Source of the DNA: Bacteroidota bacterium
Lineage (GTDB): Bacteria; Bacteroidota; Bacteroidia; Bacteroidales; Lentimicrobiaceae
DNA length: 12,039 bases
Reading direction: 5' to 3'
Assembly (NCBI GenBank): GCA_023434665.1
Contig: JAEYSM010000081.1
Span: 1 to 12,039 of the forward strand
Under the pieces are notes generated by a model. That model ran no database searches. It was not told where the DNA came from and saw only the letters and a list, made by a program, of their open reading frames with translations. Position numbers and translations under genes: made by a program. This document shows positions 6,101 to 11,913 of this stretch, one piece after another. Position 1 is the first letter of the stretch. Every line of letters starts with the position of its first letter.

Positions 6101-7519
6101 ATTCGTCCAATTTTCCTAACAGCTTCTACCGATATATTAGGATTTATCCCAATGGCTGTTTCAACTTCGGCAGGTGCAGAAGTACAGCAACCTTTAGCAA
6201 CAGTAGTAATTGGAGGTATGCTTACTTCATCTTTACTAACCTTAATAGTTTTACCTATCCTGTATCGTTTTGTTGAAACAGGTAAATTTAAAGTTAAAAT
6301 TCCTGTACCCAGTACGGCTGTGATAGCAATGGTTTTAATCATTGGAGGTGTAGGTTTGTCAGGTAATCTAAAGGCTCAAAGTACAAGTTTAACACTTCAA
6401 CAGGTTATTGAAAGGGCTAATGAGAACTATCCTTCAATTAAGGCTGCTCAAATGGAGATTGACAAGCAAAAAGCTTTGAAAGCAACAGCTTATGATTTTG
6501 GAAGCACATCAATTTATACCGGAAAAGAAGAAGTTGGAAATGGGTTGCCGGGAGTTCAAAACCGACTAGGAATTGGGCAATCAGACATTGATATTTTTAG
6601 TATTCCTGCAAAAAGCAAATTAGCCGATGCACGAACGCAACAGGCTGAAATGGGATTGAATTTAACTGAAAAAACGCTTTTGCGAGATGTGAGTATCGCT
6701 TGGTATAATGCTGCTTATTTTAAACAACAATGGCTGCTTTTTAAGGAACTTGACACCTTATACGCCAACTTTCAGAAAGCTGCTGAATTGAGGTATAAAA
6801 CACAGGCAAGCTCAAAAATTGAGTTTCTTTCCGCTTCGGCAAAGTATAAAGAATTGCAGGTAAATTTAAAGAAAGCTGAAAGCAATTATTTGGCAAGTTT
6901 GCAACTTCTAAATCAATACTTGTTGTATCCATCGGAGTTTGATGTTGACATTCAAAATCTTGAGCAAAACGTTTTTGATGTAGTTTCTAAGAGCGATTCA
7001 TTAATAGAAAGTCCCTTATTGAATTACTATTCTACTGCCATTAATGTTGCCGAATCGGAATGGAAAACGGAAAAAGCCAATTTCTTGCCGAAATTAAACC
7101 TTGGCTATAAAATGCAATCGGTTGATGGCAATTCGGGGTTCTACGGATGGGAAGCAGGAGTTACTGTACCATTGCTGTTTTTCTCTCAATCGGGAAAAAC
7201 GAAAGCTGCAAATTTAAACGCACAAATTGCAAGTCAGCAATATCAACAAAAAGAATTGGAAATAAAAGCAGGGTATAATCAACAGATTAGCAGATACCTT
7301 GCATTGCTTGAAGTTATTAATTATTACAAAAATGAAGCCTTGCCATTGGCAGACGAACAAATTCAGGCATCTAATTTAGGATATAAATTGGGGAGCATTG
7401 ACTATGTTCAGTTTATTCAAAATATGGAATCGGCAATTAATACAAAACAGGAGTTTCTAAATCAACAGGCAGAATACTTTGAATTGTCTGCTCAATTAAA
7501 ATATATAACAGGTAAATAA
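3179..7519 (+). CDS. czcA: CzcA-type heavy-metal RND efflux pump fused to a TolC-like outer-membrane domain
   Basis: The 1446 residues hold two complete proteins. Residues 1 to about 1037 are a full HME-type RND proton/metal antiporter with 12 TM segments and two large periplasmic loops. TM4 carries DFGILVDGAVIIVE (400-413); D400, D406 and E413 match in spacing the essential D402, D408 and E415 of Cupriavidus CzcA. This is the divalent-cation form, not the AIGAMVDAAIVMIEN form of CusA/SilA. GAEFIPQLDEGD (from 559) is also CzcA-like. Residues 1051-1067, VIAMVLIIGGVGLSGNLKAQ in context, resemble a signal peptide ending in a typical Bacteroidota KAQ site. Residues 1068-1446 form a TolC-family domain with helical coiled-coil repeats. 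Such fusions are known in Bacteroidota. ATG at 3179 is chosen; the adaptor follows after 9 nt. Exact metal remains inferred. Confidence 0.93.
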   Translation: MINSIISFSIKNKALIWLMTIGLILGGIYSINKVPLDALPDITNNQVLVITLAPNLGTEDIEQFVTYQVELAVANLPDVTEIRSVSRFGLSVVTIVFKESAGTYLPRQLVSEALAELKEKIPQGFGEPFMSPISTGLGEIYQYTLEVEPGYDTIYDDMELRTMQEWIVKRQMAMLPGVVEVNSFGGRGKQYEVAVNPDKLRSMNITISDIFDALEANNQNTGGAYIEKNFQANFIRGEGLMRSLDDIKNTLVTNIDGQPVFVRDVAEVKYGSFVRYGAFTKNGKGEAVGGIVMMLKGENSNDVIKDVKERIELIQKSLPEGVTIKPFLDRSKLIKSTTSTVAENLSLGALIVIFVLVIFLGNLRGGLIVASTIPLALLFAFIMMNIFGVWANLMSLGAIDFGILVDGAVIIVEAMIFYLHSKNYIGTKLDKTKRDELANKSASKMMNSAFFGQLIILIVFIPVLALQGVEGKMFIPMAMTFGFAVLGVLVLCLTYIPMMAASFLQPPKNEKQSWGDRAIGKMERVYEPIITWALKRSRWVISGAVILLIFGGFLFSRMGAEFIPQLDEGDFAFQAFLKPGTSLTEVEKASTRLEQIVLENFPDEIESIQSRIGVADLPTDPMPIDIADIFVILNPQDQWTKAETKEELIDKVREKVSVLPGINFEFTQPIEMRFNELLTGIREDVAVKLYGDDLDILANKAEEISKLIAGIDGIAGIKAEATRGLPQITVRYNRNKMGRYGLKIKELNTLIETAFSGGVAGTIYEGEKMYDLVVRLDEEHRTNIDDIRNLFVSLPDGNQVPIKEVAEINYQPGPMQISRDNTNRRTYVGINVEGRDIKSLVEEIQTTLDEKLELPSGYYIRYGGAFENLERASQRLSFVVPLALALIFMLVFFAVKSFKQTLMIYVAVPFAAVGGILSLYLRDMPFSISAGVGFIVLFGVAVLNGLVLISGFNELKAEGNLNINDIIKKGSLRRIRPIFLTASTDILGFIPMAVSTSAGAEVQQPLATVVIGGMLTSSLLTLIVLPILYRFVETGKFKVKIPVPSTAVIAMVLIIGGVGLSGNLKAQSTSLTLQQVIERANENYPSIKAAQMEIDKQKALKATAYDFGSTSIYTGKEEVGNGLPGVQNRLGIGQSDIDIFSIPAKSKLADARTQQAEMGLNLTEKTLLRDVSIAWYNAAYFKQQWLLFKELDTLYANFQKAAELRYKTQASSKIEFLSASAKYKELQVNLKKAESNYLASLQLLNQYLLYPSEFDVDIQNLEQNVFDVVSKSDSLIESPLLNYYSTAINVAESEWKTEKANFLPKLNLGYKMQSVDGNSGFYGWEAGVTVPLLFFSQSGKTKAANLNAQIASQQYQQKELEIKAGYNQQISRYLALLEVINYYKNEALPLADEQIQASNLGYKLGSIDYVQFIQNMESAINTKQEFLNQQAEYFELSAQLKYITGK

Positions 7520-7528
7520 TTTTTAAAA

Positions 7529-8872
7529 ATGAAAAAAATGAAAAATAAAATATTTATAGCAATTATAGCCATTGCAACATTGATGTCCTGTAACTCTGCA
7601 AATAATAAAGGTCATGAAGGTCATGAAGGTGAAGAACATGAAGAGAGTGGTGCAGAGGGAGTAGTTATACTTAATAAAAATCAGCAGGAAGCCCTAAAAA
7701 TTAAATTAGGAACTATTCAAATGCGGAATTTAACCACCGTGGTAAAAACTAACGGGCAGCTCGAAGTAGCTCCTTCAAGCAGTGCCGATGTAACTGCAAT
7801 TGTTGGTGGAAATGTGAAAAGTATCAAAGTGTTTCATGGTGACAAAGTAGCTAAAGGGCAGCTTCTCGCCGTTCTTGAACATCCCGATTATATTGTTCTT
7901 CAGGAACAGTTTTCGGAAGTAGCAAATAAACTGGAATTCCTGGAAAAAGAATACGAACGTCAGAAAGAACTATTTGAAAACAATGTTGGAGCAGGTAAAG
8001 ATTATCAGCAGGCAAAATCAGAATACAATACAGCAAAAGCAAAGTACGAAGGATTAAAATCACGTTTGCAATTGCTGAACCTTTCTCCTGATAAAATTGA
8101 AGAAGGGAATATTTCAAATACTGTAAATATCATAGCACCAATAAATGGCTTTGTGAATGAAGTGAATATTAAAGTTGGGACTTATGTTGATGCCAAAGAC
8201 AAACTTTTTGCAATTACCGATAACAGTGAAATACATGCCGACTTTATGATTTATGAGAAAGATGTTCATCTTGTAAAAGAAGGTCAAACGGTTCATTTTA
8301 CGGTTTCAAACCGCCCAAGTGAAGAGTTAACAGCAACCGTCTTTGCCATCGGAAAAGAATTTGAAGCCAATTCGAGAGCTGTACATATTCATGCCAAATT
8401 AAATGAAAAGGTTTCCGGCCTTATTTCGGGGATGTATATTTCAGGGCATTTGCACACCGACAAACAATTTACCCAAACAGTACCCAACGATGCCATAGTT
8501 ACTGAGGGAACTAAATCGTACATTTTTATTGTTGATAACGAAGCGTTGGAGTCAAAAGAAAATGCCGAACATGATGACCACGACCTTGGTGTGGAAGAAA
8601 AAGCAGATGCTCACGCAGATAATGACGAACACGAAGGACACGACCATGATACAGAAGAAAAAGCTGATACTCATGCAGACAATGACTCAGGGCATAACAA
8701 CAGCGGAGAAATGGCTTTTCGTATGGTCGAAGTTATTACAGGGCTTAAAGATGATGGTTACACTCAAATAACCCTTGTTGACAGCTTACCTGAAAACACA
8801 CAAGTTGTTTTGAATTCAGCCTACTATTTACTTTCTGAGATAGGAAAAGGAGAAACTTCACATGAACATTAA
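7529..8872 (+). CDS. czcB: RND periplasmic adaptor lipoprotein with His-rich inserts (CzcB/CusB type)
   Basis: The 447-residue protein is the membrane-fusion partner of the upstream pump. Its N-terminus is a lipoprotein signal peptide with lipobox LMSC and lipidated C21. A His/Glu stretch follows (HEGHEGEEHEE region, about 28-39), then a barrel-sandwich hybrid half from about 60, an alpha-helical hairpin with heptad-like pattern (about 125-190), the second hybrid half with the APINGFVNEVNIKVGTYV segment, a beta-barrel, and a membrane-proximal domain. Residues about 345-395 interrupt the last domain with an acidic His-rich insert holding two copies of EEKAD[A/T]HADND (356-366 and 376-386). It ends in HEH. 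The inserts probably bind divalent metal in the periplasm. It starts 9 nt after the pump stop, so the two are almost surely co-translated from one mRNA. Confidence 0.92.
   Translation: MKKMKNKIFIAIIAIATLMSCNSANNKGHEGHEGEEHEESGAEGVVILNKNQQEALKIKLGTIQMRNLTTVVKTNGQLEVAPSSSADVTAIVGGNVKSIKVFHGDKVAKGQLLAVLEHPDYIVLQEQFSEVANKLEFLEKEYERQKELFENNVGAGKDYQQAKSEYNTAKAKYEGLKSRLQLLNLSPDKIEEGNISNTVNIIAPINGFVNEVNIKVGTYVDAKDKLFAITDNSEIHADFMIYEKDVHLVKEGQTVHFTVSNRPSEELTATVFAIGKEFEANSRAVHIHAKLNEKVSGLISGMYISGHLHTDKQFTQTVPNDAIVTEGTKSYIFIVDNEALESKENAEHDDHDLGVEEKADAHADNDEHEGHDHDTEEKADTHADNDSGHNNSGEMAFRMVEVITGLKDDGYTQITLVDSLPENTQVVLNSAYYLLSEIGKGETSHEH
8594..8686 (+). repeat. imperfect 33-bp direct repeat in the adaptor's His-rich insert
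   Basis: The 33-nt units 8594-8626 and 8654-8686 start 60 nt apart and match at 29 of 33 positions. The four changes give EEKADAHADND versus EEKADTHADND, and three of the four are silent. The mostly silent drift suggests an in-frame duplication under selection to keep the His/acidic content. Confidence 0.8.
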
Positions 8873-8883
8873 AAACTAAAATC

Positions 8884-9198
8884 ATGAAAGAAATAAAAGC
8901 ATTTGTAAAACCATTTAAGGTTAACGACATTGTTCATCAGCTAATGGATGCCGGATATCCAAACATTACCATTTCGATGGCAGAAGGTACTGGCAATTTT
9001 CAAAACGACGACCCTTCCATTTCAACGCACTTTTCAATATCGGATAGTCCTGTGGCTAAACTCGAAATTGTAAGTAATAAAGAAGATGTGGAAAAAATAA
9101 TTTCCATAATATCGGAACAAGGACGCACAGGAAATCCCGGAGACGGTCTAATTTACATATCTGATGTTGAAAAAACATACCGTGTAAAACAAGTTTAG
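8884..9198 (+). CDS. non-canonical PII-family signalling protein linked to metal efflux
   Basis: The 104-residue protein shows the PII fold pattern: MKEIKAFVKPFKVNDIVHQL at the start, and GRTGNPGDGLIYISDVEKTYRV (80-101), equivalent to the RTGxxGDGxI ... V nucleotide-binding end of GlnB/GlnK. The T-loop region (about 35-57) is replaced by an unrelated Asn/Asp/Ser-rich stretch and lacks the GlnB tyrosine that is uridylylated, so control by GlnD is unlikely. A non-canonical PII group, named PII-NG in the literature, is known to occur next to heavy-metal RND operons, and this gene fits it. It starts 11 nt after the adaptor gene. It probably forms a cytosolic trimer that acts on the pump or CDF proteins in response to nucleotide or metal; that role is inferred. 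Confidence 0.85.
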   Translation: MKEIKAFVKPFKVNDIVHQLMDAGYPNITISMAEGTGNFQNDDPSISTHFSISDSPVAKLEIVSNKEDVEKIISIISEQGRTGNPGDGLIYISDVEKTYRVKQV

Positions 9199-9220
9199 AG
9201 AATAATAATTAGTTGTATTT

Positions 9221-9253
9221 TATACAGGTTGTCGAATTTCGACAGCCTGTATA
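9221..9253 (+). terminator. strong stem-loop after the PII-like gene, probable terminator
   Basis: The arms at 9221-9235 and 9239-9253 form a 15-bp stem with one G-T wobble around the loop ATT. There is no proper T-run after it, which is common for Bacteroidota terminators. It separates the RND operon from the CDF gene group and may end or reduce transcription between them. Confidence 0.6.
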
Positions 9254-9270
9254 TCATAAAACTTTAACGT

Positions 9271-9864
9271 ATGAGCACATATCTATTTTTATACTACTGC
9301 ATCTTTTTAATAGCACTTTTCATTGCGCCAAGCTATGTAACTTACAAACGAACAGGGATAAATCCCTTCAAGTTTAGCAAGGAAGAAACAGCAATAAACT
9401 ATGTTGGGAAAGCCTACAAAATCATTTCAGCTTTTGCATTTGCAACCATTCTGTTAAATGCTTTTTTGACTTCAACCATGCAATATTTAGTTCCAATTGA
9501 ATATTTACAAAGTGACATTTTAGTTTGGGTAGGGCTTGGTTTGATTCATCTCGCTTTCCTAATAATATTTATTGCACAGCGTAATATGGCAAACGAATGG
9601 CGTATAGGAATTGATAATGAAAATAAGGTAAACCTTATCACAAAAGGCATGTTTGGCATTTCTCGAAACCCTATTTTTCTTGGAGTAATCATTGTATTCA
9701 TCGGATTATTTCTGATAATCCCAAACGCTGTCACAGTTGTTATTTTAGTTTCAGGAGTAATTGTAATTCAGGTACAGGTTAGGTTGGAAGAAGAGTTTCT
9801 TTTGAATCAACTTGGTAATGAATACAAGGAATATATGTCTAAAGTTAAAAGATGGATATTTTAA
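9271..9864 (+). CDS. isoprenylcysteine carboxyl methyltransferase (ICMT/PEMT)-like membrane protein
   Basis: The 197-residue protein has about five hydrophobic segments and the C-terminal signature of the ICMT/PEMT membrane methyltransferase superfamily: SRNPIF (131-136) followed by RLEEEFL (171-177), then GNEYKEYM (182-189) and a basic aromatic end. In the family these elements bind S-adenosylmethionine at the membrane surface. Bacteria lack prenylated CaaX proteins as substrates, so the target is unknown; a lipid or small hydrophobic molecule is plausible. The gene lies 18 nt past the stem-loop and 11 nt before the CDF gene, and related ORFs are common beside cation exporters. Superfamily is fairly certain; function is not. 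Confidence 0.82.
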   Translation: MSTYLFLYYCIFLIALFIAPSYVTYKRTGINPFKFSKEETAINYVGKAYKIISAFAFATILLNAFLTSTMQYLVPIEYLQSDILVWVGLGLIHLAFLIIFIAQRNMANEWRIGIDNENKVNLITKGMFGISRNPIFLGVIIVFIGLFLIIPNAVTVVILVSGVIVIQVQVRLEEEFLLNQLGNEYKEYMSKVKRWIF

Positions 9865-9875
9865 TCAATTAAGTT

Positions 9876-10769
9876 ATGGCACACAATCACAGTCATGGAC
9901 ATTCGCATTCAGATACAAACAGCTATAACAAAGCGTTTGCGATAGGTATAGGGTTAAATATAGTTTTCGTTGCAGTTGAAGTATTTTATGGCTTAATAGC
10001 AAACTCTTCGGCACTGCTGGCTGATGCCGGACACAATGCAAGTGATGTACTTGGTTTGGTGTTTGCCTGGTTTGCCGTATGGATGTCAACCAAAAAGCCA
10101 ACAAAACGCTTTACCTATGGTTTTAAGAAAACAACTATTTTAATTTCTGTATTAAATGCCTTTCTTTTATTTGGAGCAGTGATTGCGATTGGTTGGGATG
10201 CAATTGGAAAATTCAAAAATCCTGAACCTGTTGCAGGAACACAAGTTATGATAGTTGCCGGAATAGGTGTTTTTATAAATACCATTACCGCTCTTATGTT
10301 TTTAAAAGGGCAGAAAGATGACTTGAACATTAAAGGGGCATTCTTACACATGGCAGCCGATGCTGGTGTGTCGTTAGGCGTTGTGGTATCTGGTTTGTTG
10401 ATTGTAAAAACTGGATTACAATGGATTGACCCTGTAATGAGTTTTATAATCATACTTGTAATATTATGGGGAACATGGAAACTTTTTACCGAATCAATCA
10501 GGCTTGCATTGGATGCTGTTCCGGATACTATCAAATTTGAGAATGTAAAAGCTGCAATTCTTGAAACAAGTGAAGTAATAGACTTGCATGATTTACACAT
10601 TTGGGCAATGAGTACAAATGAGAATGCTTTGTCTGTTCATGTGTTAACATCAACACAAAATACCGACAGCCTTTTGAACGAATTGAAAGAAAAATTAGCA
10701 AAGCAGTTCAGCATAAAACATATAACTATTCAGCTCGAAAAAGAAAGCTTAAATTGTACGAAATGTTAA
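9876..10769 (+). CDS. czcD: CDF-family zinc/divalent-cation exporter, CzcD-like
   Basis: The 297-residue protein is a complete cation diffusion facilitator. It starts with a His-rich cytosolic tail (HNHSHGHSHSD, 3-13) and has six TM segments. The transport site shows HNASD in TM2 (H53, D57; D50 just before) and HMAAD in TM5 (H158, D162), the paired HxxxD arrangement typical of zinc-selective members. The C-terminal cytosolic domain includes HDLHIWAMS and ends in the pair CTKC (C294, C297), which may bind metal. It should export Zn2+ and similar ions from cytosol to periplasm by proton antiport, feeding the RND pump. The next gene overlaps its end by 7 nt, so translation is probably coupled. 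Confidence 0.93.
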   Translation: MAHNHSHGHSHSDTNSYNKAFAIGIGLNIVFVAVEVFYGLIANSSALLADAGHNASDVLGLVFAWFAVWMSTKKPTKRFTYGFKKTTILISVLNAFLLFGAVIAIGWDAIGKFKNPEPVAGTQVMIVAGIGVFINTITALMFLKGQKDDLNIKGAFLHMAADAGVSLGVVVSGLLIVKTGLQWIDPVMSFIIILVILWGTWKLFTESIRLALDAVPDTIKFENVKAAILETSEVIDLHDLHIWAMSTNENALSVHVLTSTQNTDSLLNELKEKLAKQFSIKHITIQLEKESLNCTKC

Positions 10770-11560
10770 AATCAGAATATCACATATCAAAAATGGACTG
10801 TCCGTCCGAAGAAAATATGATTCGGATGAAATTGGATGGTTTAAATGTTATTAAAAAACTCGAATTCGATATTGAAAAACGGAACCTTACAGTCTTTCAT
10901 TCCGAAGCTGATGAAGAAATTCTAAAACGGTTGGAAGCATTAAATTTTGGAGCAAAGTTATCTGGCACCGAAAATATTGATGAAAGTGAGGTTATACTAG
11001 AAAGTTCAGAAGTTCAGTCAAAACTCCTTTGGTCGGTATTGATAATAAACTTTACCTTTTTCATTATTGAGATGACAACAGGTCTTATCTCAAAATCAAT
11101 GGGGTTAGTTGCTGATTCACTTGATATGTTAGCTGATTCTTTTGTGTATGGATTAAGTCTTTGGGCAGTAGGTTCAACAGTTTTACGAAAAAAGAAAGTA
11201 GCTCGTTTGAGTGGGTATTTTCAACTATCATTAGCCCTTTTAGGGATTATAGAAGTAACCAGACGATTTATTGGCTCAGAAGCCATGCCTGATTACCGAA
11301 TAATGATTGGCGTTTCAATCCTTGCATTAATAGCAAATGCAGCCTGTTTATATATTCTACAGAAATCAAAAAGCAAAGAAGCTCACATGAAGGCAAGCAT
11401 GATTTTCACTTCCAATGATGTAATAATAAATGGAGGTGTTATTCTTGCAGGGGTTTTGGTTTTACTTACCGAATCAAAGTATCCTGATTTGATAGTTGGT
11501 TCTATCGTTTTCTTGATTGTTGTACGAGGAGCATTTAGAATATTAAGGCTTGGAAAATAA
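10763..11560 (+). CDS. HMA-domain CDF-like cation transporter lacking the C-terminal domain
   Basis: The 265-residue protein joins an HMA-like ferredoxin-fold domain (about 4-66) to a CDF-type membrane part. The HMA metal loop reads MDCPSEE (11-17) and has one cysteine, not the usual CxxC, so metal binding is altered. The membrane part has ADSLDMLAD in TM2 (D121, D125), a normal DxxxD site. In TM5 the equivalent site is FTSND, with F215 where a His or Asp is usual and only D219 kept. The protein ends after the sixth TM segment without the cytosolic dimer domain. This combination recurs in Bacteroidota proteins annotated only as cation transporter. The ATG at 10763 is chosen over TTG at 10754 because it gives the common short overlap with the preceding stop. 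Substrate unknown. Confidence 0.85.
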   Translation: MLKSEYHISKMDCPSEENMIRMKLDGLNVIKKLEFDIEKRNLTVFHSEADEEILKRLEALNFGAKLSGTENIDESEVILESSEVQSKLLWSVLIINFTFFIIEMTTGLISKSMGLVADSLDMLADSFVYGLSLWAVGSTVLRKKKVARLSGYFQLSLALLGIIEVTRRFIGSEAMPDYRIMIGVSILALIANAACLYILQKSKSKEAHMKASMIFTSNDVIINGGVILAGVLVLLTESKYPDLIVGSIVFLIVVRGAFRILRLGK

Positions 11561-11769
11561 TGAAGCCTATTTTGCTAAAATCGAAAATAACCTGTCCTGA
11601 ATGTGGTTTTCAAAAAGAGGAAACCATGCCCGAAAATTCTTGCCAATTCTTTTATGAATGTGAGAAGTGTAAAACTGTATTAAAACCTAAGAAAGGTGAT
11701 TGTTGTGTGTATTGCTCTTATGGTTCGTTTAAATGCCCTTCAATTCAAAAGAATGAAAGTTGCTGCTAA
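11560..11769 (+). CDS. GDCCVxC-domain Cys-rich small protein
   Basis: The 69-residue soluble protein has 11 cysteines: CPEC (12-15), C28, CEKC (34-37), the family signature GDCCVYC (46-52), C59, and a terminal CC (68-69). The first two pairs look like a zinc-ribbon. GDCCVxC proteins are a known small family in which some members carry selenocysteine; here all positions are TGT or TGC, so it is an all-cysteine member. Its ATG overlaps the stop of the preceding gene (TAATG), showing translational coupling with the HMA-CDF protein. It has no signal peptide, so it is cytosolic and probably binds a thiophilic metal or does thiol chemistry. The precise job is unknown. Confidence 0.85.
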   Translation: MKPILLKSKITCPECGFQKEETMPENSCQFFYECEKCKTVLKPKKGDCCVYCSYGSFKCPSIQKNESCC

Positions 11770-11804
11770 TTTTTTAACAAAATTGAAGTGTTAACACTGT
11801 TCTG

Positions 11805-11821
11805 ACGAAAAGTATTTTCGT
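11805..11821 (+). terminator. short stem-loop terminator candidate after the GDCCVxC gene
   Basis: ACGAAAA (11805-11811) pairs perfectly with TTTTCGT (11815-11821) around GTA, followed by TATATTTAACATTTATTTTT. The T-rich tail makes termination plausible, but the stem is AT-rich and weak. A separate 12-bp palindrome, AGTGTTAACACT (11787-11798), lies just upstream. Confidence 0.45.
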
Positions 11822-11913
11822 TATATTTAACATTTATTTTTACAAATACAGTAACAAGTTGGAAAATAGCAGGTGTAGGTTCGGAAAATTCAATAGTAGA
11901 AAGGAAAAACAGA

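Noticed and set aside
4897..6342. Long reverse-strand open frames inside the RND gene (4897-5295, 5797-6342)
   Set aside because: They are antisense shadows of a strongly conserved coding region and match no protein family I recognise.
8529..8771. Alternative-frame ORF over the adaptor's His-rich insert
   Set aside because: Its Met/Thr/Lys-rich low-complexity translation is a by-product of the repeat in the real frame.
10115..10600. 161-codon reverse-strand frame inside czcD
   Set aside because: The forward frame encodes a full CDF protein with all site residues, so the reverse frame is a shadow.
10754..10762. TTG start for the HMA-CDF gene
   Set aside because: The ATG at 10763 adds no loss to the HMA domain and gives a typical 7-nt overlap with the previous stop.
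11695..11720. Selenocysteine in the GDCCVxC protein
   Set aside because: All signature positions are TGT or TGC, with no in-frame TGA and no need for a SECIS element.
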